NCBI RefSeq assembly: GCF_002799155.1
Contig: NZ_NERD01000002.1
Coordinates: forward strand, 4,140,501-4,204,500
Source of the DNA: Stenotrophomonas maltophilia
Lineage (GTDB): Bacteria > Pseudomonadota > Gammaproteobacteria > Xanthomonadales > Xanthomonadaceae
Reading direction: 5' to 3'
Length of the DNA: 64,000 nt
Within the stretch, counting starts at the first letter, position 1. The number at the start of each line of letters is the position of its first letter. Shown in pieces: positions 8,744 to 21,289 of the stretch. The translations under genes and the position numbers were made by a program. Under the pieces are notes generated by a model. It worked only from the letters and a program-made list of their open reading frames with translations, made no database searches and had not been told where the DNA came from.

Positions 8744-9220
8744 TCACGGCCACCAGAACGCGTTCAGGCTGGCCACGCCCGGTTCGATCGAGGACTCGCG
8801 CGGGAAGCCAAGGACGGCCACGCCGCCCGGCGGCATGCCACGGTAGTCACTGCTGGTGCCGTCGGTCATCAGGGCCACCAGCTGCTCCAGGCCCGGGTTG
8901 TGGCCGACGATCAACACCCGGTCCAGGTCACGGCGCTCGTCCACCAGCGCCGCCAGGGTGCCTGGGGTAGCCTCATAGATATGGTCTTCCAGGCGCTTTT
9001 CGACATAGCCGATGGCCGTCATCACCGCTTCCAGGGTCTCGCGGGTGCGTCGCGACGGCGAGCACAGCACGCAGTCGGGCAGCAGGTTGTTTTCCTTCAA
9101 CCACTTGCCGGCCGCTTCGGCCTCGGCGAGCCCTACCGGCGACAGCGGCCGGTCGAGGTCGGCCTGGCCGGAAACGGCGGGTTCGGCATGGGCATGGCGC
9201 AGCAGGATCAATTCACGCAT
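8744..9220 (-). CDS. sixA: Phosphohistidine phosphatase SixA
   Basis: 158 residues. The histidine phosphatase signature LILLRHAHAE lies at the N-terminus (catalytic His in RHA), followed by DRPLSPVGLAEA, SPSRRTRETLEA and the second catalytic His in VGHNPGLEQLV. Length and motifs match SixA, which removes phosphate from His of phosphotransfer proteins. No membrane segment is present. It lies 4 bp upstream of the YceI gene on the same strand. Confidence 0.9.
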   Translation of the reverse strand: MRELILLRHAHAEPAVSGQADLDRPLSPVGLAEAEAAGKWLKENNLLPDCVLCSPSRRTRETLEAVMTAIGYVEKRLEDHIYEATPGTLAALVDERRDLDRVLIVGHNPGLEQLVALMTDGTSSDYRGMPPGGVAVLGFPRESSIEPGVASLNAFWWP

Positions 9221-9258
9221 CGCGGGTTTCCATGAAAAGAGGGTGGAGACGTGCAGCG

Positions 9259-12159
<2,901 letters not shown>

Positions 12160-12795
12160 TCAGGGCCAGGCCGGCGGGGCGGCCGCCCAGGCCTGCTGCA
12201 CTTCCGCCAGCGAAGCGCGCTCGTCGTCACGCCACAACGGCAACAATTCCGCATAACGGCTGCTGTCGCTCCACTGCGTCGGCTCGGTACGCACCGCTGC
12301 GGCATACCACTGCACCGCCTCCTGCTTCTGCCCCGCCCGCCACAGCGCCAGCGCATAGGTGGGTGGCAGCCAGCCTGGCTTGCTCAGCGAACCACCGGCG
12401 GCGGCCTGCCATTGCTCCAGGGCCGCCTCGGCCTGGCCCTGCCGCAGCAGGTCCCAGCCGTAATTCCAGCGCACGCCACGGCCCAGGCTGCCCTGCACCG
12501 GCGCATCCTTCAGTGCTTCGCGATACAGCTGTTCACCCAGCTCGGTGCGGCCCTGCGCAATGGCCACCGACGCCAGCTGCACGGTGGCCTCCACGGTGCG
12601 CCGGCCGCGCTCGCGCTGCTTGAGCAGCTGCGCCACCAGTTCATCCCCGTCGGACTGGACCACGACCATCGGCACGGCGGCCGCATCGCTGTCGAAGTAG
12701 AACTCCTGTGGTGCCGGCACCGCCGGCGCGGCCCACACCGGGGCCGTTCCCGAGACCAGCAACATGCTGCCCAGGATCTTTCCTGCAACTGACAT
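12160..12795 (-). CDS. Secreted tetratricopeptide-repeat protein, function unknown
   Basis: 211 residues from the ATG at 12795, chosen because GGGGAGAAGGG lies directly upstream and the protein then begins with a signal peptide (MSVAGKILGSMLLVSGTAPVWA). The rest shows TPR/Sel1-like helical pairs: LASVAIAQGRTELGEQLYREAL, YGWDLLRQGQAEAALEQWQAAA and YALALWRAGQKQEAVQWYAAAV. An acidic, aromatic stretch EFYFDSDAAA follows the signal. It is a periplasmic scaffold-type protein of unknown partner, divergent from the oxidoreductase gene. Confidence 0.75.
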   Translation of the reverse strand: MSVAGKILGSMLLVSGTAPVWAAPAVPAPQEFYFDSDAAAVPMVVVQSDGDELVAQLLKQRERGRRTVEATVQLASVAIAQGRTELGEQLYREALKDAPVQGSLGRGVRWNYGWDLLRQGQAEAALEQWQAAAGGSLSKPGWLPPTYALALWRAGQKQEAVQWYAAAVRTEPTQWSDSSRYAELLPLWRDDERASLAEVQQAWAAAPPAWP

Positions 12796-12964
12796 CCCTT
12801 CTCCCCAGGCCGCAACCGCAGCCTCCCTCTCTCTCCCCGATCCTAACCCCAGCATGGCCGCCTGCGCGAGTGCCGGGGCGGAAGGGCCCCACTGCTACAA
12901 TTCGCGCCTTTCCCGCCGCGTGCCCGCACGCGGCCGGTGCCAGCCGATCCTGACCGGGCCAGCC

Positions 12965-15900
12965 ATGACCAGTACCGCGCAACTCACTTCGCCCTCTTCC
13001 GCCGACCTGATCGACCGTGGCTACACGCTCGACCACAAGTACACCCGCAACGAGGGGCGGATCTATCTGAGTGGCGTGCAGGCGCTGGTGAAGCTGCCAC
13101 TGATGCAGCGGCTGCGCGATGCACAGGAAGGCATCGACAGCGCCGGTTTTGTCAGTGGCTACCGTGGCAGCCCGCTGGGCGGCTTCGATCTGGAACTGTG
13201 GCGCGCACGCAAGCACCTGGACGCGGCCAAGGTGAAGTTCACCCCCGGCCTGAACGAGGACCTGGGCGCCACCATGGTGTGGGGCACCCAGCAGACCAAC
13301 CTGTTCCCCGGCGCCAACGTGCAGGGCGTGTTCGGCATGTGGTACGGCAAGGGCCCGGGCGTGGACCGCTGCGGCGACGTGTTCAAGCACGCCAATGCCG
13401 CCGGCACCTCGCGCTACGGCGGCGTGCTGGCACTGGCCGCCGATGACCATGCCTGCCGCAGTTCAACCCTGCCGCACGGCAGCGAGGACGAGTTCGTCAG
13501 CGCGATGATGCCGGTGCTGAATCCAGCCGGCGTGCAGGACATCCTGGACATGGGCCTGCTGGGCTGGGCAATGAGCCGTTATACCGGCCGCTGGGTTGGT
13601 TTCAAGACGATCGCCGAGACGGTCGAATCGTCGGCCTCGGTCGAGGTCGATCCGATGGCGCGCCGCATCGTGCTGCCCGAAGACTTCGAGATGCCGGCAG
13701 GTGGCCTCAACATCCGCTGGCCGGACCCGCCGCTGGACCAGGAGATGCGCCTGCACCGCTATGCGGTGAAGGCCGCACAGGCATTCGCCCGCGCCAACGG
13801 CATCGACAAGGTGGTGATGGACGCGCCGCGCGCGCGGCTGGGCATCGTCACCACCGGCAAGAGCTACCTGGACGTGCTGCAGGCGTTGGAATACCTGGGC
13901 CTGGACGAAGCCGCCTGCGCCGACATCGGCATCCGCGTGTACAAGGTCGGCATGACCTGGCCGCTGGAGCCGCAGGGCATCGCGCGCTTCGCGCAGGGCC
14001 TGGAGGACATCATCGTGGTGGAGGAGAAGCGTGCCTTCATCGAGCGCCAGATGAAGGAGCAGTTCTTCAACTGGCCGGCCAGCTGGGGCCAGCGCCCGTC
14101 GATCGTCGGCAAGTACGACGAGAGCGGTGAGTGGATCCTGCCGTCCACCGGTGAACTGACTCCGGCCACCATCGCCGGCGTGATCGGTCGCCGCATCCAG
14201 AAGTTCTTCAACAACGAATCGATCGAGCAGCGCCTGCAGTGGATGCAGGAAAAGGAAGCCGAGCTTGCGTTGCCGCGCGCCAGCTTCCCGCGCGTGCCGC
14301 ACTACTGCTCGGGCTGCCCGCACAACACGTCCACCAACGTGCCGGAAGGCTCGCGTGCGCTGGCCGGCATCGGTTGCCATTACATGGTGACCTGGATGGA
14401 CCGCAGCACCGACACCTTCACCCACATGGGCGGCGAAGGGGTGACCTGGGCCGGGCAGGCGCCGTTCACCGATACCCCGCACGTGTTCCAGAACCTCGGC
14501 GACGGCACCTACTTCCACAGCGGTTCGCTGGCGATCCGCCAGGCGGTCGCCGCCGGCGTCAACATCACCTACAAGATCCTCTACAACGATGCGGTGGCGA
14601 TGACCGGCGGCCAGCCGGTGGACGGCCCGTTGAGCGTGCCGGACATCGCCAGGCAGATGCGCGCCGAAGGCATCCACACCATCGTGGTGCTGTCGGACAA
14701 CATCGGCAAGTGGACCAGCCAACGCGAGCACTTCCCCAGCGATGTCGAGTTCCACGACCGCAGCGAACTGGACGAAGTGCAGAAGCGCCTGCGCGAAGTG
14801 AAGGGTGTTTCAATCCTGATCTACGAACAGACCTGCGCCACCGAGAAGCGCCGCCGCCGCAAGCGCGGCAAGCTGGAAGACCCGCAGAAGCGGGTGCTGA
14901 TCAACTCGCTGGTCTGCGAAGGCTGCGGCGACTGCGGCAAGAAGAGCTTCTGCGTGTCGGTGCTGCCGAAGGAAACCGAGTTCGGGCGCAAGCGCGAGAT
15001 CGACCAGTCCAACTGCAACAAGGACTATTCGTGCGTGAACGGCTTCTGCCCGAGCTTCGTCACCGTGCACGGCGGCCAGCCACGCAAGGGTAGCAAGCGC
15101 GATGCCTCCACCCTGCTGGACAACCTGCCGGCACCGGCCATCCGCGGCAGCCTGGAGCAGCCTTGGAACATCCTGATCACCGGCGTCGGCGGTACCGGCG
15201 TGGTGACCATCGGTGCGCTGCTGGGCATGGCCGGCCACCTGGAAGGCAAGGGTGCGACCGTGCTCGACCAGACCGGCCTGGCGCAGAAGGGCGGTGCGGT
15301 GACCACGCACATCCGCATTGCGCGCCGCCCGGACGACATCCACGCCGTGCGTATCGCCGCCGGCGAAGCCGACCTGGTGCTGGGCTGCGACATGGTGGTG
15401 GTGAACGATTACTGGGCGCTGTCGAAGGTGCGCGCCGGCCGTTCGCAGGTGGTGCTGAACACCTATGAAGCGATGCCCGGCACCTTCACCACCCGCCCCG
15501 ACATGCAGTTCCCCGCCGCCGACATCGTTGCCGGTGTGCGCGTGGCGCTGGGTGGCCAGGAGCCGCTGCTGCTCGATGCCACCCAGCTGGCCACCGCGCT
15601 GCTGGGCGATGCGATCGCCGCCAACCTGTTCATCCTCGGCTACGCCTGGCAGCAGGGCCTGGTGCCGCTGTCGTTCGATTCACTGATGCGCGCCATCGAA
15701 CTCAACGGCGCTGCGGTGGCGATGAACCAGCAGGCCTTCGCCTGGGGCCGCCTGGCGGTGGTCGATCCGCAAGCCGTGCAGCAGGCCGCCGGCCTGGTAC
15801 ACAACCGCCACACCGATACCGAATCCACCCCGGGCCCGCTGCATCCGCTGCCGCCAGGCGAGTGGGAAGGCAACGAATGGGGCGCCACCGCGGCACCGCG

Positions 15901-16651
15901 CAATACCGGCGACGAACGCGAACTGCGCGGCCTGCCCTCGCACGGTGGCGACGTGGCATTCCTGCCGCTGGACGATGCCCGCCTGTCGCGTTCGCTGGAT
16001 GAGATGATCGAGCGCCGCGCCGCGTTCCTGGTCGAGTACCAGGATGCTGCCTATGCCAACCGCTACCGCAGCCTGGTCGAGCGCGTGCGCGCCGCCGAAG
16101 CCGACCGCATCGGCGGTTCCACCGCACTGACCGAGACCGTGGCCCGCTACCTGTTCAAGCTGATGGCCTACAAGGACGAGTACGAAGTGGCCCGCCTGTA
16201 CACCAGCGGCGACTTCCAGCGCCGCCTGCAGCAGCAGTTCGAGGGCGATTACCAGCTGCGCTTCCACCTGGCGCCGCCGCTGTTCGCCAAGAAGGACGAG
16301 CAGGGCCGGCTGCTGAAGAAGGAGTACGGCCCGTGGATGTTCAAGGCGTTCGGTCTGCTGGCCAGGCTGAAGTTCCTGCGTGGCGGCCGCTTCGACGTGT
16401 TCGGCCGCACCGAGGAACGCCGCATGGAGCGCAAGCTGATCGGTGACTACGAGACCACCGTGCAGCTGCTGCTGGATGGCCTGGAAGACGGCCGCCTGGC
16501 ACTGGCGGTGGAAATCGCCAGCGTGCCCGAGCACATCCGCGGCTTCGGCCACGTCAAGGAAGCGCATGTCGAGCAGGCCAAGGCACGCGAAGCCGCCCTG
16601 CTGGCGCAGTGGCGCAACCCGAAGGCGCTGCACATCGTGCAGGTGGCTTGA
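12965..16651 (+). CDS. Indolepyruvate ferredoxin oxidoreductase-family protein, fused subunits
   Basis: 1228 residues. The N-terminal part is the pyrimidine/TPP-dependent alpha-type module (RGYTLDHKYTRNEGRIYLSG). CSGCPHNTS near residue 447 opens the TPP-binding part. A cysteine cluster from about 651 (CEGCGDCGKKSFC, then NCNKDYSC) suggests an iron-sulfur site. From about 739 the gamma-type module begins (GVGGTGVVTIGALL), and the last 200 residues match the DUF6537-like tail. The protein would convert aryl- or branched-chain 2-oxo acids to acyl-CoA. Single-polypeptide forms are typical of aerobic proteobacteria. The ATG at 12965 gives the conserved MTSTAQL start. Confidence 0.9.
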   Translation: MTSTAQLTSPSSADLIDRGYTLDHKYTRNEGRIYLSGVQALVKLPLMQRLRDAQEGIDSAGFVSGYRGSPLGGFDLELWRARKHLDAAKVKFTPGLNEDLGATMVWGTQQTNLFPGANVQGVFGMWYGKGPGVDRCGDVFKHANAAGTSRYGGVLALAADDHACRSSTLPHGSEDEFVSAMMPVLNPAGVQDILDMGLLGWAMSRYTGRWVGFKTIAETVESSASVEVDPMARRIVLPEDFEMPAGGLNIRWPDPPLDQEMRLHRYAVKAAQAFARANGIDKVVMDAPRARLGIVTTGKSYLDVLQALEYLGLDEAACADIGIRVYKVGMTWPLEPQGIARFAQGLEDIIVVEEKRAFIERQMKEQFFNWPASWGQRPSIVGKYDESGEWILPSTGELTPATIAGVIGRRIQKFFNNESIEQRLQWMQEKEAELALPRASFPRVPHYCSGCPHNTSTNVPEGSRALAGIGCHYMVTWMDRSTDTFTHMGGEGVTWAGQAPFTDTPHVFQNLGDGTYFHSGSLAIRQAVAAGVNITYKILYNDAVAMTGGQPVDGPLSVPDIARQMRAEGIHTIVVLSDNIGKWTSQREHFPSDVEFHDRSELDEVQKRLREVKGVSILIYEQTCATEKRRRRKRGKLEDPQKRVLINSLVCEGCGDCGKKSFCVSVLPKETEFGRKREIDQSNCNKDYSCVNGFCPSFVTVHGGQPRKGSKRDASTLLDNLPAPAIRGSLEQPWNILITGVGGTGVVTIGALLGMAGHLEGKGATVLDQTGLAQKGGAVTTHIRIARRPDDIHAVRIAAGEADLVLGCDMVVVNDYWALSKVRAGRSQVVLNTYEAMPGTFTTRPDMQFPAADIVAGVRVALGGQEPLLLDATQLATALLGDAIAANLFILGYAWQQGLVPLSFDSLMRAIELNGAAVAMNQQAFAWGRLAVVDPQAVQQAAGLVHNRHTDTESTPGPLHPLPPGEWEGNEWGATAAPRNTGDERELRGLPSHGGDVAFLPLDDARLSRSLDEMIERRAAFLVEYQDAAYANRYRSLVERVRAAEADRIGGSTALTETVARYLFKLMAYKDEYEVARLYTSGDFQRRLQQQFEGDYQLRFHLAPPLFAKKDEQGRLLKKEYGPWMFKAFGLLARLKFLRGGRFDVFGRTEERRMERKLIGDYETTVQLLLDGLEDGRLALAVEIASVPEHIRGFGHVKEAHVEQAKAREAALLAQWRNPKALHIVQVA

Positions 16652-16667
16652 AGGGAATGCCGGCGGT

Positions 16668-17282
16668 TCACCCCAGCCGCCAGAGCAGCAGGCGGTTGTT
16701 GGCCGGCATCGCCACATCGCCCAGGCGGGTGAACCCGTGGTCGGCGGCCAGCGCCTGCACCGCTTCGCTATCGCGGATGCCGCTGCGCGGGTCGCGCGCC
16801 TTCAGCCAGGCATCGAACTGCGCGTTGCTTTCGCTGGTGTAGCGGCCGCCGTAGTTGAACGGGCCGTACGCCGCCAGCAGCGCGCCGCGACGCAGCACCG
16901 ATGGCAGCGCGGCGAACAGCACCTGCACGTGCTCCCAGCTCATGATGTGCAGTGTGTTGGCGCTGAATGCGGCGTCGAACATGCTGCCCTGCGGCAGGCT
17001 CAGACCGGGCGCCGGTGGAAGTTCCACCTGCAGCGCCACCGGCGGCAGCAGGTTCAGCAGCGCGGCCCCGGCGCGCCAGGCCTCGATGCCGGGCAGATGG
17101 TCCGGATGGTCGCTGGGCTGCCAGCGCAGCCACGGCCAGCGCTCGGCGAAGAAGGCCGCGTGCTGTCCGGTGCCGCTGCCGATTTCCAGCACCCGGTGAC
17201 GGTCGCCCATCCACGGGTCGAGTGCGGTGGCGATCGGTTCGCGGTTGCGCTCGCAGGCTTCTGAATACGGCTTGCTCGACAT
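16668..17282 (-). CDS. DUF938 family SAM-dependent methyltransferase
   Basis: 204 residues. MSSKPYSEACERNREPI at the start and VLEIGSGTGQHAAFFA (SAM-binding glycine loop) are diagnostic of DUF938. Later FDAAFSANTLHIMSWEHV and YGPFNYGGRYTSESN complete the family pattern. The substrate is unknown. It converges with the oxidoreductase gene, leaving a 16-bp gap. ATG at 17282 gives the expected start and length. Confidence 0.88.
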   Translation of the reverse strand: MSSKPYSEACERNREPIATALDPWMGDRHRVLEIGSGTGQHAAFFAERWPWLRWQPSDHPDHLPGIEAWRAGAALLNLLPPVALQVELPPAPGLSLPQGSMFDAAFSANTLHIMSWEHVQVLFAALPSVLRRGALLAAYGPFNYGGRYTSESNAQFDAWLKARDPRSGIRDSEAVQALAADHGFTRLGDVAMPANNRLLLWRLG

Positions 17283-17336
17283 CAGGACGGTGTCCAGGCG
17301 GGGTCGGCCCCATTGTGCACGAGGGGGTGTTGCCCG

Positions 17337-17506
17337 GCAGGGCTGCGCCCTGCACCCGCCGAAGCAACCGCAAAGGCCGAAGCAGTCAAAAGCTGACTTC
17401 CTGTGGGATGGCGAGGTGGGTCCGGTGGCAGGGGACGCCGTAAACCCATCCATGGGGGCTTGGTCGCGGCATCCATGCCGCTCACACCCCTGCCACCGGA
17501 CCCACC
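17337..17506 (-). repeat. Long hairpin repeat, copy 3 (reverse orientation)
   Basis: The arms 17415-17434 and 17487-17506 are a perfect 20-bp inverted repeat (GGTGGGTCCGGTGGCAGGGG and its complement). The centre contains CCCATCCATGGG and GGCATCCATGCC. The element's tail, read on the minus strand, ends with the GCAGGGC/GCCCTGC stem at 17337-17353, as in copy 4. Confidence 0.85.
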
Positions 17507-17547
17507 CCGCCTTTGACAGTTCTCCGCGGTCTGTTGGAACGGCTCTT

Positions 17548-17588
17548 GGGGTCAGATCCGTTTTCCGCAGGAAAACGGATCTGACCCC
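17548..17588. repeat. GGGGTCAGATCC-type perfect palindrome, copy 1
   Basis: The arms are 19 bp with a GCA loop. The outer 12 bases are GGGGTCAGATCC and the inner stem is GTTTTCC/GGAAAAC. Two relatives occur at 30382-30420 and 60838-60880. Confidence 0.85.
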
Positions 17589-17613
17589 GGATTCATTTCG
17601 ATATCTGACAGAT

Positions 17614-17633
17614 GTGTCGACCAAGGTCGACAC
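17614..17633. repeat. SMAG-like stem lacking the GTAG foot
   Basis: GTGTCGACC/GGTCGACAC with loop AA is identical to the stem at 11836-11855, but the following bases read CCACC rather than CTACC. Confidence 0.6.
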
Positions 17634-17664
17634 CCACCAACAGCCGCAGCGATCTGTCAGAGGT

Positions 17665-17847
<183 letters not shown>

Positions 17848-17914
17848 CGAAACCCTCCCCAACCATGACTGCAGTCACTTGCCCGGACGCGCTGCGCTGG
17901 CGAAAGTCGAGTGG

Positions 17915-17971
17915 TTGACGTGATCGGCTCGGCCTGTTGCCGGCTGCACGCAAGCGAGAGAGAGAAACGCT
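17915..17971 (+). promoter_or_regulatory. Candidate promoter and leader of the tldD operon
   Basis: A TTGACG hexamer at 17915-17920 is the best -35 candidate upstream of the first gene of the nine-gene operon. No strong -10 stands out. A GAGAGAGAG tract near 17956-17964 may act as the ribosome site for the GTG start at 17972. Confidence 0.35.
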
Positions 17972-19603
17972 GTGCAACGACGTGAGTTCCTGGCTTTTTC
18001 CGGTCTGGGCCTGGCGGGCCTGCTGCTGCCGCATTCCCGTGCCATCGCCGCCGAGCAGCTGCTGGCCCCGGTCGACACCCTCCAGCGCAGGCGCCTGGCG
18101 GACGTGGCGCTGGCCACCGCACGCACGGCCAAGGCCAGCTACTGCGATGTGCGCATCGGCCGCTACCTCAACCAGTCGGTCATCACCCGCGAGCACCAGG
18201 TCGGCAATGTGACCAACCGCGAATCGTCCGGTGTGGGCGTGCGGGTGATCGTCAACGGTGCCTGGGGCTTCGCCGCGACCCATCAGCAGACCGAGGCCGC
18301 CGTGCGCGCGGCGGTCGAGCAGGCTGCGGCAATCGCCCGCGCCAACGCCAGCATCCAGACCCGGCCGGTGCAGCTGGCGCCGACGCCATCGGTCGGTGAA
18401 GTGCGCTGGCAGACCCCGGTCCGCAGGAACGCGATGGCGGTGCCGATCCAGGACAAGGTCGAGCTGTTGCTGGCACTCAACGCCGCCGCACTGAATGCGG
18501 GTGCCGACTACATCAATTCGACCCTGTTCCTGGTCAACGAACAGAAGTACTTCGCCTCCAGCGACGGCTCGTTCATCGACCAGGACATCCATCGCATCTG
18601 GCTGCCGTTCACCGCCACCGCCATCGACAAGGCCAGCGGCAAGTTCCGCACCCGTGCCGGCCTGTCTTCGCCGATGGGCATGGGCTACGAGTTCCTTGAT
18701 GGCGATGCGCGCGGCAAGGTGCACCTGCCCGGTGGCATCACTGCCTACCGCGATTCCTACGACCCGGTCGAGGACGCCATTGCGGCCGCCCGCCACGCGC
18801 GCGAGAAACTGAAGGCGCCGTCGGTGAAGCCCGGCAAGTACGACCTGGTGCTGGACCCGTCCAACCTGTTCCTGACCATCCACGAGAACGTCGGCCACCC
18901 GCTGGAGCTGGACCGCGTGCTCGGCTACGAAGCCAACTACGCCGGCACCAGCTTCGCCACGCTGGACAAGCGCGATGCGGGTTTCCGCTGGGGCAGCGAC
19001 ATCGTTACCTTCTTCGCCGACAAGACCCAGCCCGGCAGCCTCGGTGCGGTCGGCTACGACGACGAAGGCGTGAAGACCCAACGCTGGGATCTGGTGCGCG
19101 ACGGCATCCTGGTCGACTACCAGGCCACCCGCGATGAGGCCCACATCCTCGGCCGCGATGCCTCGCACGGCTGCAGCTATGCCGATTCCTGGTCCAGCGT
19201 GCAGTTCCAGCGCATGGCCAATGTCTCGCTGGCACCGGGCAAGACGCCGCTCAGCGTCGAGGACATGATCAAGGACGTGGAGAACGGCATCTACATCCAC
19301 GGCCGCGGTTCGTATTCGATCGACCAGCAGCGCTACAACGCGCAGTTCGGCGGCCAGCTGTACTACCAGATCAAGGACGGAAAGATCGCCGGCATGGTCG
19401 AGGATGCGGCGTACCAGATCCGCACGCCGGAATTCTGGAATGCCTGCACCGCCATCTGCGATGAACGCGACTTCCGCCTGGGCGGTTCGTTCTTCGACGG
19501 CAAGGGCCAGCCCGGCCAGGTCTCGGCGGTCTCGCACGGATCGTCCACCACCCGCTTCAACGGCATCAACATCATCAACACCGCGCGCAGTCTCGGCGCT
19601 TGA
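17972..19603 (+). CDS. TldD-family metallopeptidase with Tat signal, copy A
   Basis: 543 residues with a GTG start. The N-terminus (QRREFLAFSGLGLAGLLLP) carries a twin-arginine motif and a hydrophobic stretch ending near AIAAEQ, so export through Tat is expected. The TldD zinc motif HENVGH (H-E-x3-H) begins at residue 304 and is followed by PLELDRVLGYEANYAG. The C-terminal GKGQPGQ segment has Asp509 where I recall E. coli TldD having a metal-binding Cys. Family members cleave unfolded peptides in partnership with TldE/PmbA. It opens the operon and has a paralogue 30 bp downstream. Confidence 0.87.
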   Translation: MQRREFLAFSGLGLAGLLLPHSRAIAAEQLLAPVDTLQRRRLADVALATARTAKASYCDVRIGRYLNQSVITREHQVGNVTNRESSGVGVRVIVNGAWGFAATHQQTEAAVRAAVEQAAAIARANASIQTRPVQLAPTPSVGEVRWQTPVRRNAMAVPIQDKVELLLALNAAALNAGADYINSTLFLVNEQKYFASSDGSFIDQDIHRIWLPFTATAIDKASGKFRTRAGLSSPMGMGYEFLDGDARGKVHLPGGITAYRDSYDPVEDAIAAARHAREKLKAPSVKPGKYDLVLDPSNLFLTIHENVGHPLELDRVLGYEANYAGTSFATLDKRDAGFRWGSDIVTFFADKTQPGSLGAVGYDDEGVKTQRWDLVRDGILVDYQATRDEAHILGRDASHGCSYADSWSSVQFQRMANVSLAPGKTPLSVEDMIKDVENGIYIHGRGSYSIDQQRYNAQFGGQLYYQIKDGKIAGMVEDAAYQIRTPEFWNACTAICDERDFRLGGSFFDGKGQPGQVSAVSHGSSTTRFNGINIINTARSLGA

Positions 19604-19633
19604 GCCACCCATCCTTCGACATGGAGAGCAGCC

Positions 19634-21268
19634 TTGCAAAGACGTGACTTCCTGGCCCTGACCGGGCTTACCGCGGGCGGGCTGATCGTGCCCTCCTTCT
19701 TCGGCAAGGTGATCGCCGCCGAGCAGCTGCAGTCCAGCCTCGACCCGGCGCTGAAGAAGCGCCTGGCCGACGCCGCCCTGCAGGCCGCACGCAGCGCCGG
19801 TGCCACCTACTGCGACGTGCGCATCGGCCGCTACCTGCGGCAGTTCGTGATCACCCGCGAAGACAAGGTGCAGAACGTGGTGAACACCGAGTCCACCGGT
19901 GTTGGCATCCGCGTGATCGTCAACGGTGCCTGGGGCTTTGCCGCCACCAATGCGCTGGGCACGGCCGATGTGGCCCGCGCCGCGCAGCAGGCCGCTGCCA
20001 TCGCCAAGGCCAACGCCGGCGTGCAGACCGCCCCCGTACAGCTCGCCAAGGCACCCGGCGTGGGCGAGGTGAGCTGGAAGACGCCAATCCGCAAGAACGC
20101 GATGGAGGTACCGATCAAGGAGAAGGTCGACCTGCTGCTGGACGTCAACGCCGCAGCGCTGGGCGCCGGTGCCAGCTTCGTCAACTCGATGCTGTTCCTG
20201 GTGAACGAGCAGAAGTACTTCGCCTCCACCGATGGCTCCTACATCGACCAGGACGTGCACCGCATCTGGGCCCCGATGACGATCACCGCCATCGACAAGG
20301 CCAGTGGCAAGTTCCGTACCCGCGAAGGCCTGTCCTCGCCGATGGGCCTGGGCTACGAGTACCTGGACGGTGCGGCTGCCGGCAAGGTGGTCAGCCCGAA
20401 TGGCGTGGTCAACTACAGCTCTTCCTACAACATGAAGGAAGACGCGATCGCCGCCGCCAAGCAGGCGCAGGAGAAGCTGAAGGCCCCGTCGGTGAAGCCA
20501 GGCAAGTACGACCTGGTGCTCGATCCGTCGCACACCTGGCTGACCATCCACGAGTCGATCGGCCACCCGCTGGAGCTGGACCGCGTGCTCGGCTACGAAG
20601 CCAACTACGCCGGCACCAGCTTCGCCACCCTGGACAAGCGCGAACAGCATTTCCAGTACGGCAGCGAGCTGGTCAACATCTTCGCCGACAAGACCCAGCC
20701 GGGCAGCCTCGGGGCGGTGGCGTACGACGATGAAGGCGTGAAGTGCAAGCGCTGGGACCTGATCAGCAACGGCAAGCTGGTGGACTACCAGACCATCCGC
20801 GACCAGGCCCACATCCTCGGCAAGACCGAGTCCGACGGCTGCTGCTACGCCGATTCGTGGTCCAGCGTGCAGTTCCAGCGCATGGCCAACGTATCGATGG
20901 CACCGGGCAAGAAGCCGCTGAGCGTGCCGGACCTGATCAAGGACGTGGAGAACGGCATCTACATCATCGGTGACGGTTCGTTCTCGATCGACCAGCAGCG
21001 CTACAACGCACAGTTCGGCGGCCAGCTGTTCTACGAGATCAAGAACGGCCAGATCACCCGCATGCTGGAAGACGTGGCCTACCAGATCCGCACGCCGGAG
21101 TTCTGGAATGCCTGTACCGCCGTGGCCGACGAGCGCGACTACCGCCTGGGCGGTTCGTTCTTCGACGGCAAGGGCCAGCCGGGCCAGGTCTCGGCGGTCT
21201 CGCACGGTTCGTCCACCGCGCGCTTCAACGGCATCAACGTCATCAACACCGCACGCAGCCTCGGCTGA
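19634..21268 (+). CDS. TldD-family metallopeptidase with Tat signal, copy B
   Basis: 544 residues, initiated by TTG at 19634; GGAGAG lies just upstream and no in-frame ATG gives the Tat motif. The N-terminus QRRDFLALTGLTAGGLIVP is again a twin-arginine signal. The zinc motif HESIGH begins at residue 306, and the C-terminal segment again reads DGKGQPGQ. It is a tandem paralogue of copy A; the central region is almost base-for-base identical to copy A over at least 70 bp (18900-18975 versus 20569-20644), while the signal peptides differ. The pair may form alternative heterodimers with the next gene product. Confidence 0.87.
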   Translation: MQRRDFLALTGLTAGGLIVPSFFGKVIAAEQLQSSLDPALKKRLADAALQAARSAGATYCDVRIGRYLRQFVITREDKVQNVVNTESTGVGIRVIVNGAWGFAATNALGTADVARAAQQAAAIAKANAGVQTAPVQLAKAPGVGEVSWKTPIRKNAMEVPIKEKVDLLLDVNAAALGAGASFVNSMLFLVNEQKYFASTDGSYIDQDVHRIWAPMTITAIDKASGKFRTREGLSSPMGLGYEYLDGAAAGKVVSPNGVVNYSSSYNMKEDAIAAAKQAQEKLKAPSVKPGKYDLVLDPSHTWLTIHESIGHPLELDRVLGYEANYAGTSFATLDKREQHFQYGSELVNIFADKTQPGSLGAVAYDDEGVKCKRWDLISNGKLVDYQTIRDQAHILGKTESDGCCYADSWSSVQFQRMANVSMAPGKKPLSVPDLIKDVENGIYIIGDGSFSIDQQRYNAQFGGQLFYEIKNGQITRMLEDVAYQIRTPEFWNACTAVADERDYRLGGSFFDGKGQPGQVSAVSHGSSTARFNGINVINTARSLG

Positions 21269-21289
21269 TCGGTCAGGAGCCCTTACACC

